From: Pagrus major
Taxonomy: Eukaryota > Chordata > Actinopteri > Spariformes > Sparidae
Reading direction: 5' to 3'
Assembly: GCF_040436345.1 (NCBI RefSeq)
Contig: NC_133230.1
Location: 1,964,797 to 2,028,796 of the forward strand
Length of the DNA stretch: 64,000 bases
Shown here: piece by piece, positions 25,010-36,283 of the stretch
Layout of the letters: each line of letters opens with the position of its first letter
Position numbering within the stretch: position 1 is the stretch's first letter
Made by a program: the position numbers and the translations under genes
The notes under the pieces: generated by a model
The model's database searches: none
What the model was told of the DNA's origin: nothing
Seen by the model: the letters and a program-made list of their open reading frames with translations, nothing else

Positions 25010-26401
25010 GATAATTCACATTCACCGACTCACACAGAAAACCTGCTCATTACACAGGCCGATACACACACATGTACAAGTGTGTATTTTATGTCTATTC
25101 CACATACATTATGCAAATGTACAACACTGACACACTCACACACAGACACACACACACACAGGAGGAGGAGGAGGAGGAAGAAGAAAATGGAAATGAGAGT
25201 CGCTGCTGGATGAGTGACAGACGTGATTCAACTGCAGCTGAACTCTCGACGTGCTTTGAGGATATTTTTATCCTCGTCCTGATCATCTGCACTGATTACG
25301 TTTCTTTTATCGTCGTTTTTTTGATTTTCAGTATTTATCTCATCACGCGTCGCAACTGTCCGCCGTCATCACGGCCTTGAAGGTGTGACTCCACGAGATA
25401 AAGTTAGATTAAAGTGTCTCGCTCATTACCGTCTCAGTTTTGATCTTGACACCTGGTTATTTATATCCCTGTTTTCTTGACTCTGAAGCCTCGTTCACAC
25501 AAAGATCCCAGTTAATTACTGGGATAACCTTTCAGGCACCGCGACAGATCTTTACTAACCACACGTACAGCTGCATGTGCAGGAACAGATGCTGCAAGAG
25601 ACGGTCCAGTGATGTCCATGGATGCCAACAACAATTCTTCTTCCTCTTCTCCTTCTTCTTCTCAACGACATAAAAATCAACAGTAGAAGAAGAAGGCGGT
25701 GGAAGGCCGGATGTACGTGAACGTGGCTGAGGAGCTGTTTTTGTCCGGTGCTCGTGTAAAATCGTTAGTAGTCGACACGTAACGCTTTATCGTGATCAGA
25801 AACACATCGAAAGCAACAATAAAAGAGTAAATACCTCATCAGAGTGTTCACTAGTGTTTGAAGCCTCCTGAAGTCGTGTTTGAAGGTCAAAAGTAGAGCT
25901 CAAACACAGACGTAAGCACCAGCGAGGGGAAAACTGGATCCACCTAACGGACTCCTGATGCTGCTGATGTTTGACTGGTGCTACCTTCACTCCGGTCGGT
26001 ACAGCACTTAAAATGTCCTTTATAAATAAATCAAACCCGACTTGATAAAATTAAAGTGTGCTCTATCTGCGACCGGGGACGTAAAAAGAAAAAGCTCCAT
26101 CCTCGTGGTAATTACTCTTTTATTTTTAATCTGGCTGTAATCAATGAGATGATTAAAATGTAAATGTGATCTCTGAGGCTTTCTGTCGCAGCGTCACATG
26201 AATGAGTTCTTGTGAGGTGAGAAGTTTAAAGAAGTTTCTTAACATAACCCGAATCAATAATATATCTCAATGTGTTATATTATTCATGTTCCTGCTCTCA
26301 GCGCTGATGAATCAAACCGGAGGAGAGGAAATCTTTATTCTGTATCTGATACCAGAAGAGCTCAGGATCAGATGGAGGAGAGGAAATGTACAGGAAGGGC
26401 G

Positions 26402-26605
26402 TCTCCTTCTTCTTCTTCTTCTTCTTCTTCTTCTTCTTCTTCTTCTTTATCTTCTTCTTCTTCCTCCTTTTCTTCTTCTTCTTCTTCTTCTTCTTCTTCT
26501 TCTTCTCCTTCTCCTTCTTCTTCTCCTCCTTCTTCTTCTTCTTCTTCTTCTTCTTCCTCCTTTTCTTCTTCTCCTTCTTCTTCTTTATCTTCATCATCAT
26601 CTTCT

Positions 26606-26637
<32 letters not shown>

Positions 26638-27004
26638 ATCTTCTTCTCCTCTTCCTCCTCGTCCTCCTCACCTCCTCCTCGTCCTCCTCCTCCTCGTTCT
26701 CATCCTCCTCCTCTCTCCTCTCCTCTCCTCCTTCTCCTCCTCCTCCTCGTCTTCCTCCTACTCCTCCTCCTCCTCCTCTACTTCCTCCTCCTCCTCGTCT
26801 TCCTCCTCCTCTTTCACCTCCTCGTCCTCATCCTCGTCCTCGTCCTCCTCCTCCTCCTCCTCCTCCTCCTCCTTCTCCTCGTCCTCCTCCTCCTCCTCTT
26901 CCTCCTCCACCTCCTCTCCTCCTCCTCCTCTCTCCTCTCCTCTCCTCTCCTCCTCCTTCCTCTCCTCCTCCTCCTCCTCCTCCTCCTCCTCCTCCTCCTC
27001 TTCT
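26402..27004 (+). repeat. 600-bp polypyrimidine tract, (TTC)n passing to (TCC)n
   Basis: The plus strand is almost pure C and T for about 600 bases: TTC units to about 26.64 kb, then TCC units with CTCGTC and TCTCC variants. Long open frames in all plus frames are low-complexity artefacts. Confidence 0.97.
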
Positions 27005-27138
27005 ATATATCTGGTTCATTTCCTGAGCTGAAATAGAATTGACTTCCTGATTCAAGGTTAAATGAGTTTGGTGTCGGTTCTCTGCAGGGAGAAAGAGAGA
27101 CGGAGCGAGGTGGAGGTAAAATTAATATGTTGACTGAT

Positions 27139-27140
<2 letters not shown>

Positions 27141-27184
<44 letters not shown>
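27141..27184 (+). repeat. (GT)n microsatellite
   Basis: Pure GT run of about 44 bases, just past the polypyrimidine tract. Confidence 0.97.
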
Positions 27185-27187
<3 letters not shown>

Positions 27188-27445
27188 GCATTCATTATTT
27201 CCATCCAGGAGCTGAAGACAGTCAGACATGTTGAGAGCTCAGTTTTCAGTCTGTGGTTTGTATTTATGTGTGACAGGCTGAGACGGTGATGTCGCCTGTT
27301 GCCTCATGAAACTCCTTTTTTCCTCATCACAGCCCAGTCGACAGGGTAAAACGTTAGCAGTAGACGTTTCTGCCAAAATATGTCACATCATGTTGACATT
27401 ACAGGTGTATTACCTCTCTGGAGGTGGAGGAGACGGTGGTGCTGT

Positions 27446-27925
27446 TAAAGGCGATAAGGCTGCCGACCCTGGAACAATTTGACGACAATCAGAGTACTGT
27501 TTCATGGAGCCTCTCCCAGCTTCATTACTGTTGTGTCTTTTTCTTTTCTAAATGTTTTTAGCTTGTTTTTAACTTGTTATATAGATATTTATTACAGTTA
27601 AAAGCACTGACACACATTGGAGCTGGCAGAGACGGTATTTCGTTTCATTTTGTGTATGCAGATACTCAATAAAGTGAATCTGAATCTGCCGAGTTTGTAC
27701 AAAAACTGGATATCTATGACGGTAAGTCAGGTATCTGCAGGCCATGTTTGTGCGACCAAAACAGGTATTTTGAGCCAAAAATGATGTTTTCCTAACCCTA
27801 ACCAAGAGGTATCTGTGCCTAAAGAAACTTAAATCTGCAACATAAAGAAAAGTTTTAACTCATCTCTGGTTTTGCAGGAGAATCCTTTGCTAACATTACT
27901 CTGGCGAATGGATTGTTTTTCACTA
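27446..27925 (+). repeat. Interspersed repeat family A, copy 4, apparently split by a LINE tail
   Basis: The upstream part (GATAAGGCTGCCGACC) is at about 27.45 kb, and the remainder (CTGGATAT, ACCAAAACAGGTATTTT, CTAACCCTAACCAAGAGG, GGTTTTGCAGGAGAA) resumes near 27.70 kb. Between them lies an L2-like 3' tail. Confidence 0.55.
27500..27700 (+). mobile_element. L2-type LINE 3' tail
   Basis: Sequence of the form TTGGAGCTGG..., GGTATTTCGTTTCATTTTG, then CTCAATAAAGTGAATCTG and AATCTG. Teleost L2/CR1-like elements typically end in an AATAAA-like stretch followed by short GATTCTG-type repeats. Only the 3' end is present, as usual for 5'-truncated LINE copies. Confidence 0.5.
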
Positions 27926-29049
27926 TTTAGTCACTACAATGTCAAAACTTGAAGTTTTAGTTCGCTATCGTGCATAACTGAGAAGCTGTAACGAGGCACT
28001 GTTGGTTTTTTTTCTTATAATGGATTCATGGATTATAAAAAAAAGATTATTTTCTCACAACAAATCATTTCAGCTCCTCTCACCTCTGAGCAGTGATACG
28101 TGTGGCAGGTGTAGTTTGGTAGAAACAGCTCACAGCGAGGCAAGTTTTTTAAATGTTTTGCCATCTAGAAGTCGGACGTCTCCAAAACTCTGCAACTCAA
28201 ACCAAAACAGATGTGGATAGACGGATAAACAGCACGATAAGAGGAAAAATATGTATTTTCGATTGGTATTCGACTGTTGAGGACTGAAGTCTGCAGTAAA
28301 CATCAGCAGTGCTGTACACCGCGGTCACACTGATCAAGTGTCGTCTTCCACATTATGAGACACGCATGCTGTGAATCCCTGTGAATCCCTGTGAATCTCT
28401 GGAGCGTGGGCGTGCAATTTAAATCCCATTCACAGAGAGTGGACAATGAAAACCACTTCACAGAGAAACAGAGAGGCAGCGACAGGACGCAGAAATTCAT
28501 CAAGTGGAAGAAATCAAGAAGAGTTTTGATGTCTGAGAAAATCTGGAGGATTATGAGTTTATGTTGCTGTTTTTGAAACCAGAGGCCGAGGTGTGTTTGG
28601 TGTAAATAAATCCTGATTATGCAAATGTGTCGTCTGTTTCAGTTTTATTTCAGAAAGTGAATTAAAGCTTTAAAAAGAAACTGTACGCTTGTTTGTGAAA
28701 GCAAAAGTTTGAGAAGACATCGAGGGAAATCCTTCTCAGGGACACATTTTGGACTCAGGACCGGTTCATCTGGGCCGGCTGGGTCAGTGGCTCGGGTGAG
28801 AGTTCTGGTAAGTGTCCAGGAAATGAATGTAAGTCTTTGTGAGTGTGTGTGCTTCAACCGAAACAAAGATTTTCTCAGATAAGACTCAGTCCTGAACACT
28901 GTCCCGTCACCTTCCCAGAGAGAAACCTCCTCCCTCCTCCTCCGTGTCTGGAAGGAGCACACACCCACACACACTCGTTGACCTTGGGATTGAGAGCGGC
29001 GTTGCCTCGTTGCTGTGACGACACAGCTGGTACCAATTGTGCTGTGTCA

Positions 29050-29051
<2 letters not shown>

Positions 29052-29085
<34 letters not shown>
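29052..29085 (+). repeat. (GT)n microsatellite
   Basis: GT run of about 34 bases, preceded by GGTACCAATTGTGCTGTGTC, the inverse of the block at 22.89-22.91 kb. Confidence 0.95.
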
Positions 29086-29086
<1 letters not shown>

Positions 29087-29214
29087 TGCAGTGTATGGGG
29101 GTTGTTCAGCGCCTACACAGTGAGACATTTCACAGCTGCGGTCAGTTTCTGGCGAAGACTGTGTGAAAAAAACGCCTGTTTTGATTCAATGTCTTCGTCT
29201 GATGACATCACTGC

Positions 29215-29254
29215 CTCTTCCTCCTCCTCCTCCTCCTCCTCCTCCTCCTCCTCT
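29215..29254 (+). repeat. (TCC)n microsatellite
   Basis: About 40 bases of CTC/TCC units. Confidence 0.93.
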
Positions 29255-29334
29255 GGTCATGTGACTCCGTCCAATCAAAACAAACAACAGATTTACAGAT
29301 TTAAAGGAAAAACATGAATAATTCAGAGATAACT

Positions 29335-29640
29335 TTTGTACTTTCTACTCCACATCTACATTTATCTGACAGCTGTAGTCACAAGTTACTTTACAGGTTT
29401 TTTTTTGTTACTTTCTCTTTAAACTCTTTAAAAAGCCTCTCGGATCAGCTGGAAAACGCTTCGTCACAAAGATGAAAACTGGCTGTTTTTCTGACTTATC
29501 TGATGATCTTATAAAATATGAGGCGTTGCTGTAGATTAAACCGGCCAACAGTGTGTGAAGGAGTTAAAATGAGCTCAACTTTAAACATCTCCAGCAGTAA
29601 AATGACTCATTAAAGCAGCAGAAACATCAGATTATCAGCT
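29335..29640 (+). repeat. Interspersed repeat family I, copy 2
   Basis: TTTTGTACTTTCTACTCCAC, ATCTACATTTATCTGACAGC, AAGTTACTTTACAGG, ATTAAACCGGCCAACAGTGT and TTAAAATGAGCTCAAC correspond to successive parts of the family at 9.5 kb. Shorter related pieces are at 41.16-41.22 and 52.60-52.76 kb. Confidence 0.55.
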
Positions 29641-29740
29641 GTGTGATGTGTGGACCGGTTCATGTTCAGATGAAATCTAGAAGACTAGATGTTACACTAT
29701 CATGACATCTCAGCATTGTTTTTATTTGTCAGTATGCAGC

Positions 29741-29756
29741 CAGCGCCCCCTGCTGT
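29741..29756 (-). promoter_or_regulatory. CTCF-like motif downstream of nubpl
   Basis: On the minus strand this reads ACAGCAGGGGGCGCTG, again the CTCF core. It is 1.04 kb past the nubpl stop and next to a repeat copy, so it could be repeat-borne. Confidence 0.4.
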
Positions 29757-29792
29757 GTGCCCACAGAAGTGAACAGTGTCAAGAAATTGTCC

Positions 29793-30260
29793 AACATTAA
29801 AGGATCATTCAGGTTTTGTGACAAACCAAACAATTTTGTTCCCAGTTCCCTAAATTGCAGCTCTACAGTCGTCAGCCTCAGGAGTGACCTTCATTAATGA
29901 TCCTAAATAAACCAGAATCTGTCGTTCAGCTCGTGTATCTTCAGACAGGTTCAGGCTTTTATCTGAGCAGCTACAGTGAAGAGTTCATCTTTAAAAATAG
30001 GATGTAAATAACTTATTTTCAATCAGTTTGTGATCTCGGGGCTTCAGGAGACTTGGATTACAGCAGACGAGCTGTATGGAGACATTTTTTATTTTTTTTA
30101 GACATTATTTTGTAGCTCTTATTTCAGGATCAGATGATGAAGATCTGACATGAAACATCCAGGAAGGCTTTCTTCTTCTTCGTCGTCTTCCCCCAGCTTC
30201 TAATCTCCAGCTACTTCAGTTGTTTAGGAAAATGCTGCAACGCCTTTTTGTATATATGTA
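29793..30260 (+). repeat. Second, partial copy of the 8.3-9.2 kb inverted-arm family
   Basis: It begins ATTAAAGGATCATTCAGG, and its end segment (30205-30250: TCCAGCTACTTCAG, then GCTGCAACGC) matches the right-arm interior of the copy at 9.05 kb. The middle is divergent and the far end is missing. Confidence 0.5.
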
Positions 30261-30794
30261 CATTACAAATGATACATACATACATGACATAGTGACAGTT
30301 ATATAGAGGCTTTATTTGTGATGTGATGGTTTTATCAGCTTCTTGTTTACAACAAAAATACAGTTTTCTTAGAAGAAAACATAAAACATGTAATTTACTG
30401 TTGCATGTATCTAATAATTATTAGATAATTATTAGATAATTATTGTTTTTTTTCATCTTCTTTATTTTATTGTCTGTCATTCAGACTACATTGGAACTCT
30501 GGGTAATGAAGTTTAAATACATGAACCTCACCTCACAGTTTTATTGAATATCATCACACGACTAAATGCATCACATTTATTCAGTAATACTGCAGTACTA
30601 GTACACAGTAAACTATACAGTGTGTACTGATGTTAGTAGTGCTTTGAAGTGAACGTATTGTGCGTTACGACAGCAGAGACGTTTGTGCGTTTCTGTCTCC
30701 ATGTGTGTGTTGCTGTTGTTGTTGTTGTTTGTCATGGAGTGTGTGTTCACGTGTGTGTCCACAGTTTATGTTGACTTCCTGTTGGAGCTGTCGA

Positions 30795-33700
30795 TCAAGT
30801 GTTGAGCTCCTCCAGTCTCCGGACCACAGCGGACGCCACCTTCTTGTACGCCTCCGCCTAGAGTGGACACACACACACACACACGGAAACACACACAAAT
30901 TAAAGCACTACACAACAAAAATACACCTCAGAACAGAGCAGAACAGAACAGAACAGAACAGAACAGAGACCTCTGGGCTGTCAGGCGAGGAGACGACCAC
31001 TGGCTTCCCTCTGTCTGACATCTCTCTGATGTTTAGATGAAGAGGAACGTCACCTGTGGAGTAGGGATGCATCGGTTACCTGATTTCACTTTTGTACTGG
31101 TGATATAATTGAGTCAAACGTTCAGGATGTTGTGGGTTTAACGTACTCCAGAACTTAATCATAAAACATCGTCTGTCTTTGCTTTAAAATGAGCAGCCGA
31201 TGTTCCCGCCGCTCCTCCTACCTACCTAACAACTGGACTCCCAGAGTGTCTGCGAGCTGTCGGGCCCCGTCAGAGCCGAAGATGTGAGTCTGGTGGTTAC
31301 AGTTGGGACACTGGAAGACGCTCATGTTCTGCACCAGGCCGAGAACCTGCGGGAACACCAAACACTTTCACCCTCCTGTAACTTTAACACTCAGTCTGTG
31401 GATGAACGCGTCAGACTTAACGGCTGTGGCTCAGATTACCGGCACGTGAACTTTCTTGAACATCTCGGCTCCTCTGCGAGCGTCGAGCAGGGCGATGTCC
31501 TGCGGCGTCGACACGATTACTGCTCCTATAGAACAAAACACAGACACATTTTACGTCTTCAAATTAAAACTCACCGTCGGCCGTGGCCTTCCTGACATCA
31601 GACAAGCTATCTGAGCACTCGCCACTTCCCTTGTAGAGATTGAGAAAAAGCAGAGAAAGTCATAAAAGGGTGAGGGTTTTTCTGAACTCACCTGCTATCG
31701 GGATGTTCTGGGTGATCGTCAGCTGGACGTCTCCTGTCCCAGGAGGCATGTCGACCACCAGGTAGTCCAACGACCCCCAGTCCACCTATAAACACTCCGT
31801 CTGTTAGAATTCAAATCAAGTTTGTTTTCCGGCCACTCTCACTATCAGTCTGCGACACGTTCTCACCTGTCTGAGCAGTTTCTCTATCGCTGACATCACC
31901 ATCAGCCCTCTCCACACGATGGGAGCCACGTCCTCCACCAGGAATCCCATCGACATGCTGACAGAGAGGAGGGCAGAGTCACAAGAGGGTAGAACAGGAG
32001 GGACAATTTAATTTGCTTTTGCCTCTAAACTGGGAGCTCAGAGAGAAGGGGGGAGATGTGATGACTCACCAAGGAATCCCATAGTTGGTGAGCGGGATCA
32101 TCAGATTGTCTGGAAGAAAAAGAAAACAGCTGAAGTCAGATTACAGGAACAGAAGCTTCATCAAATGTCTCCTGATTGCACAGAAATACACATCAGTCAT
32201 TCAGACGGCAATATATTTTAACTTAGGGCCCATGTTAAATAACACTACATTACATAAAGATCACTGACCAAAGATGGATATAAAGAGAAAGATCAACAAT
32301 GTGCCGTACTGTCAGAGAGCTCCGGGTTTCCCTTCAGGTTCATCAGTTTGGGAATCGACGGACCGTAGACGTCAGCGTCCAACAGACCGACTGACTTCGA
32401 CTGAGACGGAAAGAAAGAGAAGATCAATATACAAGAGTATCCAACTTTCAAACATTTTTCTTGGTAAGAGCACAATTTAGGTAAATGACTAAATGGCTAA
32501 AATGTAAAAGAGGAGAAAAAAAGAAAACGAGACTTCGTACCGGACTGTTGGCCATTAATCCAAGAGCCAGATTCACTGCAGAGACAGAGAAACAGATTAC
32601 TCAGACATGAAGGAATTAACTCCTAAAGATCTGTTTGCATTTGCTCTTGAAGAATAAAAGCAGGTAATCTCTGCTGTACCTGCGGTGGTCGACTTGCCCA
32701 CGCCACCTTTCCCTGAAGCCACGACGATGACCTGTTTGACCCCCGTGATGGGCTTCTGTTTGGGGAGACCTCTCGCCATGTGCTGCTTCTGCCTCTCCTG
32801 TAACGCCTTACTGTCCACCGACCTCTGAGAAACACCACAACACACGACGTGCACAGTGAAAACAATCTGAAGGTTTGGACGAGAAGACTCCTTTACCATC
32901 TACCAGGAAACTCTTTGAAGCTTTCACACCGGAAACTAGTGACAAACAACTTCAAGAAAAATGAACATAAATGCTATGCTTTTCACTTTTTTTGATATAT
33001 GACCTTAAAATGTTCATTGTCACTTTTAATAACACCAATGTTGATCTATGGCTCATGCTGAATTTACCATTAGTCCCACATATTTCAGAAAACATCCAAA
33101 CATATACGGTACAAGCTCTGTTTCTTTGATGCTGAGAAAGAAAACCTTAAATTGACAAGATTTAACATGGAGTCTGGTACGAAGTTAAAGTTTTTTTGTT
33201 TTCTGTTTTGGGGAGCCAATCACAACTACATAAAGCTGTGACAATTCATACTACCTCTTTATAGGTGAGTTAAAGGTCATTGATAAAAACACTTTTGGGC
33301 TGCCAAGATGGAAAAATATCTCAGTTTTTAGACATATATATGAGTTACACACCCATTATAAAGGGGGACAGTGGTCCAAATTATTAGCCCGGCGATTAAT
33401 TAATTATAATGACGTTATTTACATAAAACAGAATAAAAACTAAGCAATGAAACCAATTTATTGTGCAAATATGTGGTCACTGACAATCTCTGAGTAAAGT
33501 CCCCACGAATACAACACACACTTCCGGTTGTTGTGTACTTTAAATAATACAGCATTTAAAGTAATTTACGCATCGAAGCGAAAATACCCTCATAACACAT
33601 GTATCTAATAATTTACAATAAAATAAAAATACAAGAAATAACATTCAATTACGTTATGAATATGTATTTTCTATTATTATCCGATGTGTCGCTTTTCTTT

Positions 33701-33949
33701 TTAATACAAAATAAAACCCACTTCCGGTTTGAATCCTGCTTCCTGTCTAGCTTGACGCTAACGCGAAGCCGCTAGCTAGCTTACCTGTGTTATGCTAACA
33801 GTAGCAGGCTGTAATCTCACCTGGCAGCGGACGAACTGGACACAACAGGCAGGTCCGAGGTTTGTTTCGGTCCGTGTTCGCAGAGCTGAAGGTTTATTGA
33901 CGGATGTTCTCAGTAAATGCGACAGTCTGCTGTACGTTAGCTGAGCCAT
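30795..33949 (-). CDS. nubpl: NUBPL/IND1, mitochondrial Fe-S protein for complex I assembly (11 coding exons)
   Basis: Mrp/NBP35-family P-loop ATPase that delivers 4Fe-4S clusters to respiratory complex I in the mitochondrial matrix. Coding exons in transcript order: 33821-33949, 32680-32824, 32541-32575, 32310-32400, 32070-32109, 31867-31957, 31692-31785, 31440-31525, 31226-31346, 30971-31053, 30795-30857. Phases agree throughout and give 325 aa; human NUBPL, as I recall it, has 319. Visible motifs: the deviant Walker [10 protein letters not shown], the [10 protein letters not shown] switch, [10 protein letters not shown], and the cluster-binding CPNC in exon 9. The N-terminus is rich in Arg, Ser and Thr and lacks acidic residues until about residue 28, as expected of a mitochondrial presequence. 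I chose the ATG at 33949; an in-frame ATG at 33985 would add 12 Arg-rich residues. It is divergent from dtd2, the same relative orientation as I recall in human. Confidence 0.96.
30930..30966 (+). repeat. (AGAAC)n repeat in the last nubpl intron
   Basis: GAACA units repeated about seven times, beginning about 5 bases inside the last nubpl intron from the exon 10 donor. Confidence 0.9.
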
Positions 33950-34587
33950 GCTAGCTCCTCTGCGCGTTAGCCTGGCGCGCGTCAAGCCTGCGCAAAGTAC
34001 GCATGCGCGGTAGGCGTGTGTATATTTTTATTTTTGTGGTTTGTTTTCTTATTTAATCAGACCTAGTTTTCACTTTTTAACTGTAAATAGTGTTTTTTTT
34101 TCACTGTTTCGTTAGTAAGTAAAATTTCCATTTTTATAATACATTATTTTTCTCTCTCTGCTCCTTTTATTTTGTTCTTTTAAATATATACACTTTCATC
34201 TTGTGTTTGATTTCTTCACTTTAACTCTCGTGTCCTATCATGTCTTATAAATTAAAATTAAAATGTTGATGCGTTGCATAACAAAAGCTGATGATGATCA
34301 TGAAAAACAGGCAGTAAAAGGAGAGAAAGGAAAGTAAAGGCTGCGAAAACGATGCGCAGCCTTGAGCCTCTTTGAGCAGCTTTAGGTGACGTTAATGCGG
34401 AAGTGAGTTGCGTGAGTTTTTCTTTGCCATTCATTGAACATTTCTGTCAGTTTACGAGTCAGTATTGTTCTGTTTGTTGGCTGTTCGGGTTGGGTTTGTT
34501 GGACCTGGTTCTTCTGCACCGCTGGTTGATGTTTAAAGTTTAAATCAGGGACGTCAGAGAGGATAAAGAGTCGACACCTGAGGAGTA
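33950..34587. promoter_or_regulatory. Bidirectional nubpl/dtd2 promoter region
   Basis: 638 bp separate the two start codons. The nubpl side is CpG-rich (33.93-34.01 kb, GGCGCGCG, NRF1-like site), then AT-rich to about 34.3 kb. No TATA box stands at an obvious place on either side. Sharing of one promoter is inferred from the head-to-head arrangement. Confidence 0.6.
33998..34009 (+). promoter_or_regulatory. NRF1-like site
   Basis: TACGCATGCGCG matches the NRF1 consensus YGCGCAYGCGCR at 11 of 12 positions. It lies 49 bp upstream of the nubpl ATG at 33949 and 13 bp upstream of the alternative ATG at 33985. NRF1 drives many nuclear genes for mitochondrial proteins, which fits NUBPL. Confidence 0.55.
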
Positions 34588-36032
34588 ATGTCGGAGAAAG
34601 GCTGCGCACCTGTGGCCCGGACGGTGCTGCAGCAGTGTCTGCAGGCCAGGCTGCAGGTGAAGCCAGCAGAGGAAGACTCAGAGGCTCAGTTTGTCCAGGT
34701 GAGGTCAGGTTCACTGCACCTGAACTGCACACATGTTTACAGTGCTGCAGTGATACACACTTATTTTGACTTATTCTCATTATGCACTGCAGCACAGTTC
34801 CCTGTTATAATGAGATAGCAATAATATATATGTAATATGGAAAAGAGGAAACATCATGAAGCTAAATTAGGGGGCAGGAGACCTTTAAAGTAAGCGTATT
34901 ATATCTATATTATATTGCACTTAAGTAAATAGAGGTTACAGAGCATTTCACAGGATAAGGGAGAAAAAAATGATTTTTTTTACCCAAGGTTTGTGACTTC
35001 TAAGTAAATAAATATGCATTTTGCATCATTTAGGATCAATATTTTTAACATATCTGTGTACAAAATGTTGCTTTTCCAACATTTTTTACACAGATATGTG
35101 AATAATATATATATATATATCTTGTCTTATTGATTTTCTTCCCCTCGTCCTGTGAAATACTTTAACTTCCATTCACTGAAGTGCAATATAATAAGCTTAC
35201 TTACTTCTCATTTTGACCTGAAACTGACACAAAAAACTGCTTTATGATGTTACATTTATTCCATATTATATGTATTATTGTTATTTCATTACAACAGGGG
35301 ACAGAACTGTCGTGAATCTACATAAATCATTTCAGATTAAGAATACATAAATAAGAATAAGTCAGAATAAATGAATTGTGAGTGGTAACTTCTAGTGTTT
35401 CTTTGTATATCACTGTACTGAGCTGTACTTTACTTTTGAGTCTTACGACCTTTAAGATTCATAACCTTTAATCGATAATGAATATATAATAGTAAAAGAT
35501 ATCAGTGGATAAATTACAGCGTACATTGATAACAGGACTGGGCTCTCTCTGTTCTGCTGCAGATCGACAGAGGGATGGTGATCTACATCTGCTTCTTTAA
35601 AGGAGCCACAGACGACATCCTGCCCAAGATGGGTCAGTGACCTTCCTTAACCTTTTGACCCACATATTCAAACCCTTCATTGAGATGTTAAATATTGTCT
35701 CCTCAGTGTCCACTCTGCTGAACCTGCGGCTGTGTGAGTCCGACTCGGGGAAGCTGGTGTCGGTGCTGGAGCTCCCCGGCAGCGTGCTGATCGTCCCTCA
35801 GGCCACGCTGGGCGGGAAGTCCAAAGGCAGGGCCATGCAGTACCACAACAACATCGGCAAAGAGGACGGGCTGCGGCTGTACGGCAGCTTCGTCTCTCTG
35901 TGTGAGAAGGAACTGACGGCTGCTGCTGCTTCAGCTGAGAGTGGAGCTCAAGTGAAACACGGGACTTATGGAAACAGACAAGTGCTGAAACTGGACACCA
36001 ACGGACCCTACACACACCTGATGGAGTTCTGA
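34588..36032 (+). CDS. dtd2: DTD2, D-aminoacyl-tRNA deacylase 2 (animal-type ATD), 3 exons
   Basis: Cytosolic proofreading enzyme of the DTD-like fold. The animal DTD2/ATD family removes D-amino acids from tRNA and clears L-Ala mischarged on tRNA-Thr. Exons 34588-34698, 35563-35632 and 35707-36032 have matching phases (0, then 1) and give 168 aa, the same length as I recall for human DTD2. Family motifs are intact: VPQATLGG near residues 90-97, HGTYGNRQ, and the C-terminal TNGPYT with the Gly-Pro pair at about 160-161. The end THLMEF is close to the human THLIEF. Intron 1 contains a palindromic element (34.80-35.30 kb). A canonical AATAAA lies at 36214-36219. The next gene downstream on the same strand ends in a second DTD2-like domain. 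Confidence 0.96.
34799..35300. repeat. ~500-bp palindromic (foldback, MITE-like) element in dtd2 intron 1
   Basis: The left half (34.80-35.07 kb) and the reverse complement of the right half (35.07-35.30 kb) line up over most of their length. The left start CCCTGTTATAATGA matches the inverted right end CCCTGTTGTAATGA, and TATATTGCACTT and ATTTCACAGGA also pair. The centre is a 23-bp stem with one mismatch (35048-35070 with 35077-35099) and a 6-base loop. It has no coding capacity. It resembles a non-autonomous DNA transposon made of two inverted arms. Confidence 0.75.
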
Positions 36033-36283
36033 CCCACGAGGAATCGGACTTTATTGCTAGTTTTCATCACAAAGGTGGAAATTGTCTCTTAATGTTTAAA
36101 TATTTACCAACAAGGCTGCAGCAGCTGCTGGTGTATCACGTGATTTATGCTTTTGTGATAAAAACAAGACACACAGTTGGAGTCTGTTGTTGTTTTTGTG
36201 TAAGTAGAAAACAAATAAACACAAATAACACATCAGGTCATTAATAATAGTGTTGAATAATAATAATGCCCTTCTCTTCCGGC

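Larger units (their letters stand above)
20001..30794. other. Gene-poor DNA downstream of nubpl
   Basis: No coding region supported. Dense in CA/GT microsatellites and holds the polypyrimidine tract, family A copies 3 and 4, an L2 tail, and repeat-like sequence at 20.64-20.87 kb and 23.24-23.65 kb. The nubpl 3' UTR ends somewhere above about 30.46 kb, where TTTATT occurs. Confidence 0.6.

Noticed and set aside
26202-27036. Long overlapping open frames (up to 274 codons) in all three plus frames
   Set aside because: They are poly-Leu, poly-Ser and poly-Phe readings of the polypyrimidine tract, with no domain.
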